Source: Olleya sp. YS | Lineage (GTDB): Bacteria; Bacteroidota; Bacteroidia; Flavobacteriales; Flavobacteriaceae | Assembly: GCF_029760915.1 (NCBI RefSeq) | Contig: NZ_CP121685.1 | Coordinates: forward strand, 2,020,001-2,084,000 | Length of the DNA stretch: 64,000 nucleotides | Reading direction: 5' to 3' | Shown here: one piece after another, positions 52,581 to 61,246 of the stretch | How the letters are laid out: each line of letters opens with the position of its first letter | Position numbering within the stretch: position 1 is the first letter of the stretch | Position numbers and translations under genes: made by a program | The notes under the pieces: generated by a model | Told to the model about the DNA's origin: nothing | The model's database searches: none | What the model saw: the letters and a program-made list of their open reading frames with translations, nothing else

Positions 52581-53300
52581 CTATTTAATAATAGCAGTTT
52601 GGATATTACTATTTTCTAAGCTAATAAAGTTAATAAACTTTAACCCATTATCTTTCACTCTATTAGGGAAAGTAAATAGGGTGTCTAAATTACCCTGTTC
52701 TAAAACTTTATTTTTTATCCATATTAACCTCAAATCAGACAACTCTAGAAAAGCTGCCTTAATTATTTCAAAATTATAGCCTGGGATTAATTCTGGAATT
52801 AGGTTTTTAAAATTTATATCTTGATGGTTAGTTTCTGAAATGTACTTATCATTAATTGAAGTTAAGTCTATATTATAATAGGATAAATAATTTTCTGGAG
52901 AAATCATCAATGTAAGAATTTTGATATGTAATTCATTTAAACTATTTAATAATTCTAAATAATATTCTTTCTCATTCTGTGTTGTTTCAAAATCTAAAGT
53001 TGAATTTATTAATAGTGCTTTGAATGCAACTAGCTTAGTTTTTTGATAGTTTTCTCTTACACCTTTAATGCAACTATTTAGAATAAATTCAAACTCTTCG
53101 GAATTTAAATATTCTTGATTTACTTTTTTTAAGCAATTACCTAGGCTTGAGAGAAGCTCAATTACTCTTTTATTGCTTTTTTCAGAATGATTAGCAGTTG
53201 TTAACGATATTATTCCATCAGTATTTGGTAATAAAGATAATGTTGGTTTTAATTTTTCTTCAATTTTTTCTGATAAAAATAATTTACTCTTTTTCTTCAT
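52581..53300 (-). CDS. Unknown helical protein, partner of the trypsin-like protease
   Basis: 239 aa, soluble, mostly helical. A segment (KKVNQEYLNSEEFEFILNSC, then YQKTKLVAFKALLINS) resembles a helical pattern I associate with accessory genes near defence loci; I cannot name a family with confidence. The gene is 8 bases upstream of the protease gene. It could be a sensor, scaffold or protease substrate. Confidence 0.7.
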   Translation of the reverse strand: MKKKSKLFLSEKIEEKLKPTLSLLPNTDGIISLTTANHSEKSNKRVIELLSSLGNCLKKVNQEYLNSEEFEFILNSCIKGVRENYQKTKLVAFKALLINSTLDFETTQNEKEYYLELLNSLNELHIKILTLMISPENYLSYYNIDLTSINDKYISETNHQDINFKNLIPELIPGYNFEIIKAAFLELSDLRLIWIKNKVLEQGNLDTLFTFPNRVKDNGLKFINFISLENSNIQTAIIK

Positions 53301-53392
53301 TTTAGATTCCTAGTATCTTTTAAAATTAAATATCGATTTTTTTCTATAAATATTAAGGATACTAACTAAGTATTTATATATCCAAAAAAACT

Positions 53393-53404
53393 ATCTCAAG
53401 AGAT
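53393..53404 (-). terminator. Weak terminator hairpin
   Basis: ATCTC-AA-GAGAT extended by mismatched bases, with a T7 run on the minus strand, downstream of the gene at 53434. It separates that gene from the two-gene module. Confidence 0.55.
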
Positions 53405-53433
53405 GCTTTTTGTGTGAAAAAAAGTAAATAAAA

Positions 53434-53898
53434 TTATTTATATATTATATCTATAATTTGCCCATTAACATTTAATGTTTTTATAGGGTCGTTTTTTGGT
53501 ATTGATGCTGCAAATTCAATAAAAAAAGTTCCTTTTTTATTGGGTTTTAATTTTTGATGGAACCTATTGAATCTACCTGTTAATTTCATTGCTTTAACTA
53601 CATAATCTATGTTGATGAGGTTTAAATTTTTATCATATAAAAATATTTTTTCAAAGTCTATGGTTTGCTCATTATTTGATTTATTTTCAAACTTAAATAT
53701 GAATGAAATAAAACGGGTTCCTTTTTTTGACACGTATGTTACATTACCTCTGTTTGAGGTTCTTGATTTAGAAATTTTTTGAATTGAAAATTTTAAACTT
53801 TCAGAATAGTTGTATGTGTGGCTTTTGTCTAACTTTTGTTTTTTTTGATTTGTACCACCTAATGTAACTAATAAAAAAATAAGCAATATGTTTTTCAT
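53434..53898 (-). CDS. Small secreted protein, unknown
   Basis: 154 aa. A signal peptide (NILLIFLLVTLGGT) lacks a lipobox Cys, so it is probably secreted or periplasmic. The mature part has the strand pattern FISFIFKFENKSNNEQTIDFEKIFL of DUF4352-like immunoglobulin-type domains. Its own terminator sets it apart from the protease module; it may be independent cargo of the same insert. Confidence 0.6.
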   Translation of the reverse strand: MKNILLIFLLVTLGGTNQKKQKLDKSHTYNYSESLKFSIQKISKSRTSNRGNVTYVSKKGTRFISFIFKFENKSNNEQTIDFEKIFLYDKNLNLINIDYVVKAMKLTGRFNRFHQKLKPNKKGTFFIEFAASIPKNDPIKTLNVNGQIIDIIYK

Positions 53899-53939
53899 AA
53901 TCTTTTGATTTTTTTAAATGTACTTATTTTTTCTAAAAC

Positions 53940-54153
53940 TAAAAAAACCACCTACAAGAGGTGGCTTTTTAATTTCCGCGACAGCGAAAAATTATTTTGA
54001 TTATGATATTGCTTACTTTATCATATCGTAGCTACGCTTAATAAAGTCGCTTAACTCTTTTCCTTTTAATAAGCCTTGAGATAAACGTGCTAAGTCTAAA
54101 CTTTGATTAATTAAACGTTCTTGTTTTTTTCTAGTCTTGGTATTTAAAATTTC
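53940..54153 (-). repeat. Direct repeat, native copy at the end of htpG
   Basis: Includes the intact htpG 3' end (last 46 codons), stop and terminator. Near-identical copy at 51606-51817, offset 2334 bases over most of its length. Confidence 0.92.
53948..53964 (-). terminator. htpG terminator
   Basis: CCACCT-ACAAG-AGGTGG, with T7 on the minus strand after the hairpin. Confidence 0.8.
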
Positions 54154-55920
54154 ATGGACCAGCTCTGAGTTTGTGTTTACTACCAAGTTATACATTTCTG
54201 GCATGCTACCAAACATGTTCATACCACCACCTGTAGCTTGCATCTCTTTCATACGACGCATAAATTCCGGTTGTGTAATCATAAATGGTGTTGCATTGCT
54301 ATCCATAGCTTCTAATTGCACCATAAATTTTTCTGAAGGCACCACATCTTTTAATAGCTCGTCCAACGCTTTGGTTTGGTTTTCGTCTAATTTAGAAATA
54401 GCTGTGTCTTCCTTCTGGATTAACTTATCAATGTGGTCTGCATCGACACGAGCAAAGCTTATTTTTTCTTTAGTAGTTTCTAGCTTTTGCATAAAGTGTG
54501 ACACAATTGGGCTGTCTAATAATAACACCTCATAACCTTTATCTTTTGCTGCCTCAATGTAGCTGTGTTGCTCGTCTGCGTTGCTTGCATACAAGATAAC
54601 TAGTTTATCATCTTTGTCGGTTTGATTGGCTTTAGTTTTATTGTATAATTCCTCATAAGTGTAATACTTACCATCTACTGTTGGGTATAAGGTAAATGCT
54701 TCTGCTTTTTCAAAGAATTTGTCATCAGACAACATACCATATTCTATGACGATTTTAATATCGTTCCATTTAGCTTCAAAATCTTCTCGATTGTTATTAA
54801 ACAACGATTTTAATTTATCGGCTACTTTACGCGAGATGTAAGAGCTTATCTTTTTAACTGCACCATCTGCTTGTAAGTAAGAACGAGACACGTTTAATGG
54901 GATGTCTGGACTGTCAATCACACCACGTAGCATGGTTAAAAATTCAGGCACAATACCCTCTACATTATCTGTTACAAACACTTGGTTTTGATATAACTGA
55001 ATTTTGTCCTTTTGCATCGCCATATCCTGAGTCATCTTAGGGAAATATAAGATTCCTGTCAGGTTAAATGGATAATCTACATTTAAATGAATATGAAATA
55101 AAGGATCTTCAAATTGCATTGGATACAACTCACGATAAAAGTTCTTATAGTCTTCATCTTCTAACTCTGTTGGTTGTTTAGTCCAAGCAGGATTAGGGTT
55201 GTTAATAATGTTATCTACTGTTATTTTTTTCTGAGGTTCGGTAGTGTCTTTACCGTCTTTGTCCTTTGTTGTTTTAGGTGTGTGATCAGGATCGTTAACT
55301 TCTTTTGTTCCAAACTTAATTGGTATTGGCATAAACTTGTTATACTTACTTAACAAGCTGCTAATACGCGCTTCTTCTAAAAATTCAGTAGAGTCTTCTG
55401 CTATATGCAAAATAATCTCTGTACCTCTGTCTGTTTTGTCATGTGCCTCTAAAGTAAACTCTGGTGAGCCATCACAAGTCCAATGTGCAGCAGGCTCATC
55501 TTTATGCGATTTGGTAATAATTTCTACCTTATCTGCCACCATAAAAGCCGAGTAAAATCCAAGACCAAAATGTCCTATAATACCAGAATCTTTAGCACTG
55601 TCTTTGTATTGGTCTAAAAACTCTTCAGCACCAGAAAACGCGACTTGGTTGATATATTTTTCAACCTCTTCTGCTGTCATCCCTAAACCTTGGTCAATAA
55701 TGTGTAGTTTTTTACCTTCTTTATCAATTTTAACTTCAATAATAGGATTGCCATAATCCGATTTAGTTTCACCAATACTAGCTAAGTGTTTTAGCTTTAA
55801 GGTTGCATCGGTAGCGTTACTAATTAGCTCACGTAAAAAGATTTCGTGATCACTATACAAGAATTTTTTAATGAGTGGGAAAATGTTTTCTACTGAAACG
55901 TTAATATTTCCTTTTGCCAT
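54013..55920 (-). CDS. htpG: Molecular chaperone HtpG (Hsp90)
   Basis: 635 aa, ATP-dependent chaperone. GHKL ATP site blocks: ELISNATDATLKLKHL (residues ~33-48), IDQGLGMTAEEV, and FGLGFYSAFMVADKV. The middle and dimerisation domains are complete. A charged linker (KTTKDKDGKDTTEPQKK) near residues 215-232 is as in other Bacteroidota. The 3' end is the hotspot for the 2.1 kb insert. Confidence 0.97.
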   Translation of the reverse strand: MAKGNINVSVENIFPLIKKFLYSDHEIFLRELISNATDATLKLKHLASIGETKSDYGNPIIEVKIDKEGKKLHIIDQGLGMTAEEVEKYINQVAFSGAEEFLDQYKDSAKDSGIIGHFGLGFYSAFMVADKVEIITKSHKDEPAAHWTCDGSPEFTLEAHDKTDRGTEIILHIAEDSTEFLEEARISSLLSKYNKFMPIPIKFGTKEVNDPDHTPKTTKDKDGKDTTEPQKKITVDNIINNPNPAWTKQPTELEDEDYKNFYRELYPMQFEDPLFHIHLNVDYPFNLTGILYFPKMTQDMAMQKDKIQLYQNQVFVTDNVEGIVPEFLTMLRGVIDSPDIPLNVSRSYLQADGAVKKISSYISRKVADKLKSLFNNNREDFEAKWNDIKIVIEYGMLSDDKFFEKAEAFTLYPTVDGKYYTYEELYNKTKANQTDKDDKLVILYASNADEQHSYIEAAKDKGYEVLLLDSPIVSHFMQKLETTKEKISFARVDADHIDKLIQKEDTAISKLDENQTKALDELLKDVVPSEKFMVQLEAMDSNATPFMITQPEFMRRMKEMQATGGGMNMFGSMPEMYNLVVNTNSELVHEILNTKTRKKQERLINQSLDLARLSQGLLKGKELSDFIKRSYDMIK

Positions 55921-55936
55921 GATTTAATTATTTGAT

Positions 55937-55956
55937 ATTCCTACATAGGCAGGAAT
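55937..55956. repeat. Degenerate short palindromic repeat
   Basis: ATTCCTACATAGGCAGGAAT keeps the ATTCCT...AGGAAT arms of the intergenic repeat family seen at 15278, 19743 and 57199. Confidence 0.4.
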
Positions 55957-56116
55957 CTGTTTAAACTTAATTTTATTACTATGGTCTATTAGTCAACAAA
56001 AATGCCAATTGCTTAAAAGTGACAAACTGACACGACTAATCTACAGAATGAAAAAAAGACTTCGTTTAGAATTAAAGTTTAAATATTGGTAATTGAAAAT
56101 TTTGTAGCTGAATGAT

Positions 56117-56124
56117 TAAATTTG
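56117..56124 (+). promoter_or_regulatory. Flavobacterial -7 promoter box
   Basis: TAAATTTG, 59 bases upstream of the FabH-type ATG at 56184. The leader would include the hairpin at 56151. Confidence 0.45.
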
Positions 56125-56150
56125 CTTTATATTTAATTCGTAAATGAAAT

Positions 56151-56166
56151 TTCCGATGCTTCGGAA
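56151..56166 (+). other. Hairpin in the 5' leader of the FabH-type gene
   Basis: TTCCGATGCTTCGGAA folds into a perfect 6-bp stem with a four-base loop, 17 bases before the start codon. It could hinder ribosome access or be an inert remnant. Confidence 0.5.
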
Positions 56167-56183
56167 TAAAAAACAGAAGTTTT

Positions 56184-57194
56184 ATGTACAATTCAAAAAT
56201 TATAGGTTTAGGTAAATATGTACCAGACAATGTGGTGACTAACGATGATTTATCCAAACTAATGGATACAAATGACGCATGGATTACTGAGCGTACTGGA
56301 ATAAAGGAAAGACGCTGGGTCAAAGAAGGAAGCGGTGACACTACAGCAACTATGGGAGTAAAAGCTGCCAAACAAGCTATAGAACGTGCTGGTATAGATA
56401 AAGACGATATCGATTTTATCATTTTTGCCACTTTAAGTCCAGATATGTATTTTCCTGGTCCAGGTGTGCAAGTACAACATGCTTTAGACATTAAAACAGT
56501 TGGTGCTTTGGATGTACGTAACCAATGTTCTGGGTTTGTTTATGCTGTATCTGTTGCAGATAATTTTATTAAAACTGGTATGTATAAAAATGTATTGGTT
56601 ATTGGTAGCGAGCTGCATTCTCATGGATTAGATAAAACTACAAGAGGACGTGGCGTGTCAGTAATTTTTGGTGATGGAGCAGGAGCTGCAGTACTTACAC
56701 GTGAAGAGGACACTACTAAAGGGATTTTATCTACACACTTACATAGCCAAGGTGAACATGCAGAAGAGTTAGTGGTTAAAGCACCAGGAATGGGAACCCG
56801 TTGGGTTACAGATATTATTACAGAAAACGATCCAAATGATGAGAGCTACTTCCCATACATGAATGGACAATTTGTATTTAAAAATGCTGTAGTCCGTTTT
56901 AGTGAAGTTATAATGGAAGGTTTGGCTAAAAATAATTTAGGAAAAGATCAAATTGACATGTTAATTCCGCATCAAGCTAACTTACGTATCGCCCAATTTA
57001 TACAGAAGAAATTTGGACTGAGTGACGACCAAGTCTTTAACAATATCATGAAATACGGAAATACAACAGCAGCTTCTATACCTATTGCTTTAACCGAAGC
57101 TTGGGAAGAAGGAAAAATTAAAGATGGAGATAATGTAGTGCTAGCTGCTTTTGGTAGTGGATTTACTTGGGGAAGTGTGATAATGAAGTGGTAA
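56184..57194 (+). CDS. 3-oxoacyl-ACP synthase III (FabH-type) family protein
   Basis: 336 aa thiolase-fold condensing enzyme. Catalytic Cys115 is in VRNQCSGFVYA, His in IPHQANLRIAQF and Asn in YGNTTAASIP near the C-terminus, so the triad is intact. FabH primes fatty acid synthesis with acetyl- or branched acyl-CoA. A second FabH could exist elsewhere in the genome, so I leave the symbol blank. Confidence 0.9.
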   Translation: MYNSKIIGLGKYVPDNVVTNDDLSKLMDTNDAWITERTGIKERRWVKEGSGDTTATMGVKAAKQAIERAGIDKDDIDFIIFATLSPDMYFPGPGVQVQHALDIKTVGALDVRNQCSGFVYAVSVADNFIKTGMYKNVLVIGSELHSHGLDKTTRGRGVSVIFGDGAGAAVLTREEDTTKGILSTHLHSQGEHAEELVVKAPGMGTRWVTDIITENDPNDESYFPYMNGQFVFKNAVVRFSEVIMEGLAKNNLGKDQIDMLIPHQANLRIAQFIQKKFGLSDDQVFNNIMKYGNTTAASIPIALTEAWEEGKIKDGDNVVLAAFGSGFTWGSVIMKW

Positions 57195-57304
57195 TTTATT
57201 TCTGCGAAAGCAGCAATCTCATGAATATGAGTTAGGTTTTACATTGAATCTTATTAACATCAATAAATTGATAAGTCTTTCTTTCTCGCAACTACAAAAA
57301 AAAC

Positions 57305-57334
57305 AAAAGCCCGAAACATTTGTTTTGGGCTTTT
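57305..57334 (+). terminator. Terminator of the FabH-type gene
   Basis: AAAAGCCC and GGGCTTTT with inner AAAC/GTTT pairing form a strong hairpin, then TTTTA. Confidence 0.85.
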
Positions 57335-57527
57335 AATAAACTAACCATTTAAACTAAACTTTATAAATACGTTGGTTTTTTGTGAAGACTAATTCAAATA
57401 AAATATAAAACGATTTATTGTTTGTTTAATAGTAAGACGCCTAAAAACAGATTTTATTACACTGATTTTCAATATTTAACGTCTTTTTAACATACTTAAA
57501 GTAATAAACACAAAGTTGTGTTAAAAC

Positions 57528-57560
57528 AAAAACCCAAAGTCGATCAGGCTTCGGGTTTTC
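57528..57560 (-). terminator. Terminator of the TonB receptor gene
   Basis: AAAACCC and GGGTTTT flank a 17-base loop with weak inner pairing; T run on the minus strand. Confidence 0.75.
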
Positions 57561-57640
57561 TTATTTAGCAACCAAACATTTACACTAACCATCAACTGTA
57601 TGGATGGTCACTAAATACCTTCTAGAAGTTATTGTTAATA

Positions 57641-60130
57641 TTATAAAAATCCACCACCTTGTGCTTCATTCTTATCACGTTGCTTTCTTGATTTAGCTCT
57701 GTAATTTCCTCCACCAAATCTATAAGATAATCCTGCAAAAATAGTTCGGCTTTCCCAATTAAAAGCACCTGTCTGTCTAAATGGATTGTCACCTTCAAAT
57801 GCAAATTGCATGGTGTCAAACACATCGTTAAAATTTAAACTAAAACTACCTTTGCCATCAGCAAAACTCTGTCTTGCTCCTAAATTAACAAAGTACATTG
57901 GCTTCATAGTAAACTGGATGCCTTTGTTTTGTCCTCTATAAAATCCAAAAGCAGATAAAGATAACGTCTTAGTAACTTTAAAATTATTAAACATTCTCAA
58001 GTTCCAAGCTACGTTATCTACTGCCAGTTTTTGAGTAATGATGTCATCTGCTGTAGCAGTTTCAATAGGTGCATTTAATACTTCGGTAATTCCATTTTGT
58101 GTTTGGCTGTACAAATCAAAACTTCCGTTAAAACTCCACCATTTTGTTGGTCTGTAGTTGCTAGATAATTCTATTCCGTAAGAGGAGTTGTTATTAAAAT
58201 TGTCAAAAGTTAAAATGATTCGGTTTAAATTATTTCTATCTATAAACACTGCTCTATTAATTTCATCTTCAATAATTCTGTAAAATACACCAGCAGTAAT
58301 ACTTCCTTTTTCAAGTTGACGTGTATAATTAGTTTCAAACGAATTGGTAAATTGTGGTTGCAAGTTTTGATTACCAAAAGATGAAATTAAAGGTGTACTC
58401 CACTCTCTAATAGGGTTAACTTGTCCAACTCCAGGTCTATCTACACGACGACTATAACTAAACTGATAGCTGTTTTTTTCTGTAGGTGAATAAGTGAAAA
58501 ATGCTGAAGGATACAGTTGAAAGTAATCGTTGGTAAACGGAATAACTTCTGTAGTAGTATCCGCAAATAATTGCACTGCATCTGATTGCTCTTTAACATT
58601 TTCTAATCTAACACCCACTTGATAGGTAAACTTTTCTAGTTCTTTTCCATACGTGGCATAAGCAGAAAAGATATCTCTAGTATAATCAAAATCTGTACTT
58701 GGTGTTGGAATAAACTCATCACCATTATTTGGTGTCATATCTTGATTTGGATTTGCTGAAAACCCTGTAGAGCTATAATCTATTTTAGAATCAAATAACA
58801 AAGCTTGTAACCCTAATTCTAATTTAGAACTGTCGCTTAGCGGATTAATATAATCTAGGTTAACAGTGGTTAAGTCTCTGTCTGTGTCTACAAAATCTAA
58901 ATAGTCTTGTGTTTGCGTAAAACCTCTAAATCTAAAGTCTGCATCTTCATCTTGATTAAATCTATTGTAGTCTACTTCTAATTCTATATTATGACCTTCT
59001 TTGGCAAAATCTAACTTGTAATCAAAATTATATTGTCTTGAGATGTTACTGTTATCTGTAAAAAATAGTTGTGTTTGATTAAACGACTGGTCGTCATAAA
59101 AAACAATATTTGTTGGACCTTCATTACTGCTATCTGATGAGTTTTGACTAGTAAATACCGAAATAGTATTTTTTTCATTTAAATAGAAATCGACGCCAAC
59201 TTTATACAGATGGTTTTCGGTTGCATCTAAAAAATTAAAAAACTGTTCAGAATTATCATCTGGTCTAAAGATGTTTCCGTAATTCTGATTCTTGTTAATA
59301 TTATTTCCGTAGTTACCATACAGGTTGACTTTTCCGTTTCTGTAATTCATATCAATAGAGCTATTAAACTTAGCATTTTCTTGATATGCTAATCCTAAAT
59401 TGATATTACCGTTAAACCCAATTTTTACATTTTTATGTAATATGATATTGATAATTCCACTCATTCCCTCTGGATTATATTTAGCAGATGGGTTGGTAAT
59501 TAATTCTATACTTTTTATTGAGGTTGAAGGTATTTGCTTTAGTAATTGTGCTGCTGGAATATTTGACAGTTTTCCATCAACCATAACACGCACATTTTGG
59601 TTGCCACGTAAGCTTATATCACCAGTCTGTTGGTCGACACTTACAGATGGTAGGTTATTCATAATATCGCTAGCGGTAGGTCCAGAAGTGGTTAAATCTT
59701 TTCCAACGGTAATAACCTTTCTATCTACTTTTTGTTGTATAGTTGAGGTTTCTGCAACTATAGTAACTTCATCTAAGTTAGTTGAAGCTTCTTCTAAATT
59801 TATAGTTCCTAAATCTATTGTTCTATTATCTTTAGAAATAACAATAGTTTTTGTTTGTGGTAAAAACCCTAAATATTCAATACTGACAGTGTTAGAACCT
59901 TCAGGTATCTGATTGACTTCAAATTGCCCATTATCATTTGTAATTCCTCCAGTAATTAGCTTATTATTTGTGTCTTTGACAATAATGTTTACATAAGGTA
60001 AGGGTTGGTTGAGAGTTGCGTCTAATACATTACCAGTAATAGTTCCAATTTTGGGTAATGCTTCCGCATTGTCTTGTGCTTGTAAGCTAAAGGCTACCAA
60101 TAGCAATACAAAGGTGAGTAGTTTTTTCAT
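57641..60130 (-). CDS. TonB-dependent receptor / outer-membrane beta-barrel family protein
   Basis: 829 aa. Signal peptide (TFVLLLVAFSLQAQ), a CarboxypepD_reg-like domain (NVLDATLNQPLPYVNIIVKD, residues ~33-110), a plug (ASDIMNNLPSVSVDQQTGDISLRGNQ-type region, ~150-230) and a C-terminal barrel ending in TIFAGLSYRFGGG. No clear TonB box can be assigned. It belongs to the BamA-independent beta-barrel family that in Flavobacteria often transports siderophores, cofactors or peptides. Substrate unknown. Single gene. Confidence 0.9.
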   Translation of the reverse strand: MKKLLTFVLLLVAFSLQAQDNAEALPKIGTITGNVLDATLNQPLPYVNIIVKDTNNKLITGGITNDNGQFEVNQIPEGSNTVSIEYLGFLPQTKTIVISKDNRTIDLGTINLEEASTNLDEVTIVAETSTIQQKVDRKVITVGKDLTTSGPTASDIMNNLPSVSVDQQTGDISLRGNQNVRVMVDGKLSNIPAAQLLKQIPSTSIKSIELITNPSAKYNPEGMSGIINIILHKNVKIGFNGNINLGLAYQENAKFNSSIDMNYRNGKVNLYGNYGNNINKNQNYGNIFRPDDNSEQFFNFLDATENHLYKVGVDFYLNEKNTISVFTSQNSSDSSNEGPTNIVFYDDQSFNQTQLFFTDNSNISRQYNFDYKLDFAKEGHNIELEVDYNRFNQDEDADFRFRGFTQTQDYLDFVDTDRDLTTVNLDYINPLSDSSKLELGLQALLFDSKIDYSSTGFSANPNQDMTPNNGDEFIPTPSTDFDYTRDIFSAYATYGKELEKFTYQVGVRLENVKEQSDAVQLFADTTTEVIPFTNDYFQLYPSAFFTYSPTEKNSYQFSYSRRVDRPGVGQVNPIREWSTPLISSFGNQNLQPQFTNSFETNYTRQLEKGSITAGVFYRIIEDEINRAVFIDRNNLNRIILTFDNFNNNSSYGIELSSNYRPTKWWSFNGSFDLYSQTQNGITEVLNAPIETATADDIITQKLAVDNVAWNLRMFNNFKVTKTLSLSAFGFYRGQNKGIQFTMKPMYFVNLGARQSFADGKGSFSLNFNDVFDTMQFAFEGDNPFRQTGAFNWESRTIFAGLSYRFGGGNYRAKSRKQRDKNEAQGGGFL

Positions 60131-60236
60131 TTTGTTGATTGATTTGTTTGATTGATGACTTGTGGTTATATTTTAAAGACGCTTTTTTTATCAAACTGTT
60201 ACTGTATATTTACATTTTATTGAAATTTTAACATTT

Positions 60237-60599
60237 ATGAGTAAAAAAACATTGGTATTAGGGGCTTCATTAAAACCTGATAGATATAGTAATATGGCTA
60301 TTAGAAAATTAGTTAATTATAATCAAGAAACTGTTGCTTTTGGTATGAGGTCAGGAGAAGTAGCAGGCGTACCAATAGATACAGAATTAGTGGATTATAA
60401 AGATATTGATACGGTTACTTTGTATCTAAACCCAACTAGGCAGCAAGAATACTATGACTATGTAGTAAATTTGAAACCTAAACGCGTAATTTTTAATCCA
60501 GGTACAGAAAATCCAGCGTTTTATACTATCCTAAAAGCGCATAACATTACTTTTGAAGTGGCTTGTACTTTAGTTTTGTTAAGTACTAATCAGTATTAA
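60237..60599 (+). CDS. CoA-binding (Rossmann) domain protein
   Basis: 120 aa, a single CoA-binding domain as in YccU-type proteins. KKTLVLGASLKPDRYSNMAIRKL is the first beta-alpha unit and NPGTENPAFYTILKAHNI the later one. Ligand binding is expected, but no role is known. The stop codon overlaps the stop of the convergent gene by four bases. Confidence 0.88.
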   Translation: MSKKTLVLGASLKPDRYSNMAIRKLVNYNQETVAFGMRSGEVAGVPIDTELVDYKDIDTVTLYLNPTRQQEYYDYVVNLKPKRVIFNPGTENPAFYTILKAHNITFEVACTLVLLSTNQY

Positions 60600-61246
60600 G
60601 ATTTTTGTAATAAATCATTGATTAATACTCCATACTCATTTATTTTAAAATGAATTTTCTTTGGAGGAGGTGTCTTTTTTTCACTGTAAAAAAAAACTTT
60701 TCCATCTATACCAATATTATCTAATAAACCTAGATTATAAAGTTGATGTTTATCAAATTCTGAAACCTGATCTTCTTTATATATTTTTCTTATTTTTTCT
60801 AAATCAGATAAATAACCTTTATTGATTACATGAGATAATCTTAGAAACATTTCATAGTTTATTTTCTCTTCAATAGTAAATTTAAAGAGTTTTCCTATGA
60901 GTTTAGATTTAGTATAATTATCGTTTTTGTCAATTATTAATAATAAATTTTCTTCAATTCTATTACTGTATTTTTTACTGTTATTTATTTTTTCAATAAA
61001 AGATATTCTTTTTTGTCTAGGAATAGGTTTTAGTTCTAATAAAAAGTTTAAAATTTTCTTAAGTAAAATTTTATCTCTTAAGCCAATACCAATATTTTTA
61101 ATGCTTATCAGCGTATTAATTACTGGAATATCTTTTAATATTCCGTCTTCTAAAAACTCATCTATACCAATCTCAATAAGTTCTGAAGTAACATTTTTTA
61201 ATTCATCTGAAATTATTGATTTTCCTAAAGAATTTTTTATATAAAT
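60596..61246 (-). CDS. Hypothetical helical protein, apparent ATT start overlapping the symporter stop
   Basis: About 216 aa if read from the ATT at 61246-61244. The usual ATG lies only at 60850, leaving 84 residues, but the frame upstream is open for 132 further codons with protein-like composition (YIKNSLGKSIISDEL, ILKDIPVINTLISIKNIGIG, LLLIIDKNDNYTKSKLIGKLF). The upstream gene's stop forms TAATT with it, one base from the coupled TAATG arrangement. Homologs, as I recall them, begin at this point. Function unknown; also possible is a recent start-codon mutation. Confidence 0.65.
   Translation of the reverse strand: MYIKNSLGKSIISDELKNVTSELIEIGIDEFLEDGILKDIPVINTLISIKNIGIGLRDKILLKKILNFLLELKPIPRQKRISFIEKINNSKKYSNRIEENLLLIIDKNDNYTKSKLIGKLFKFTIEEKINYEMFLRLSHVINKGYLSDLEKIRKIYKEDQVSEFDKHQLYNLGLLDNIGIDGKVFFYSEKKTPPPKKIHFKINEYGVLINDLLQKS

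Larger units (their letters stand above)
57195..57640. other. Intergenic region with two terminators
   Basis: Besides a degenerate repeat at 57199-57222 (CTGCGAAAGCAGCAATCTCAT) and the terminators at 57305 and 57528, I see no gene in this 446-base stretch. The 190 bases between the terminators are AT-rich, with no promoter box that I would trust. Confidence 0.6.

Noticed and set aside
56072-56491. Minus-strand 139-aa frame overlapping the FabH-type start
   Set aside because: It lies antisense to the conserved N-terminus of a complete enzyme.
60596-60850. An 84-aa gene starting at ATG 60850
   Set aside because: The frame is open and protein-like far upstream, so this is only the C-terminal part.
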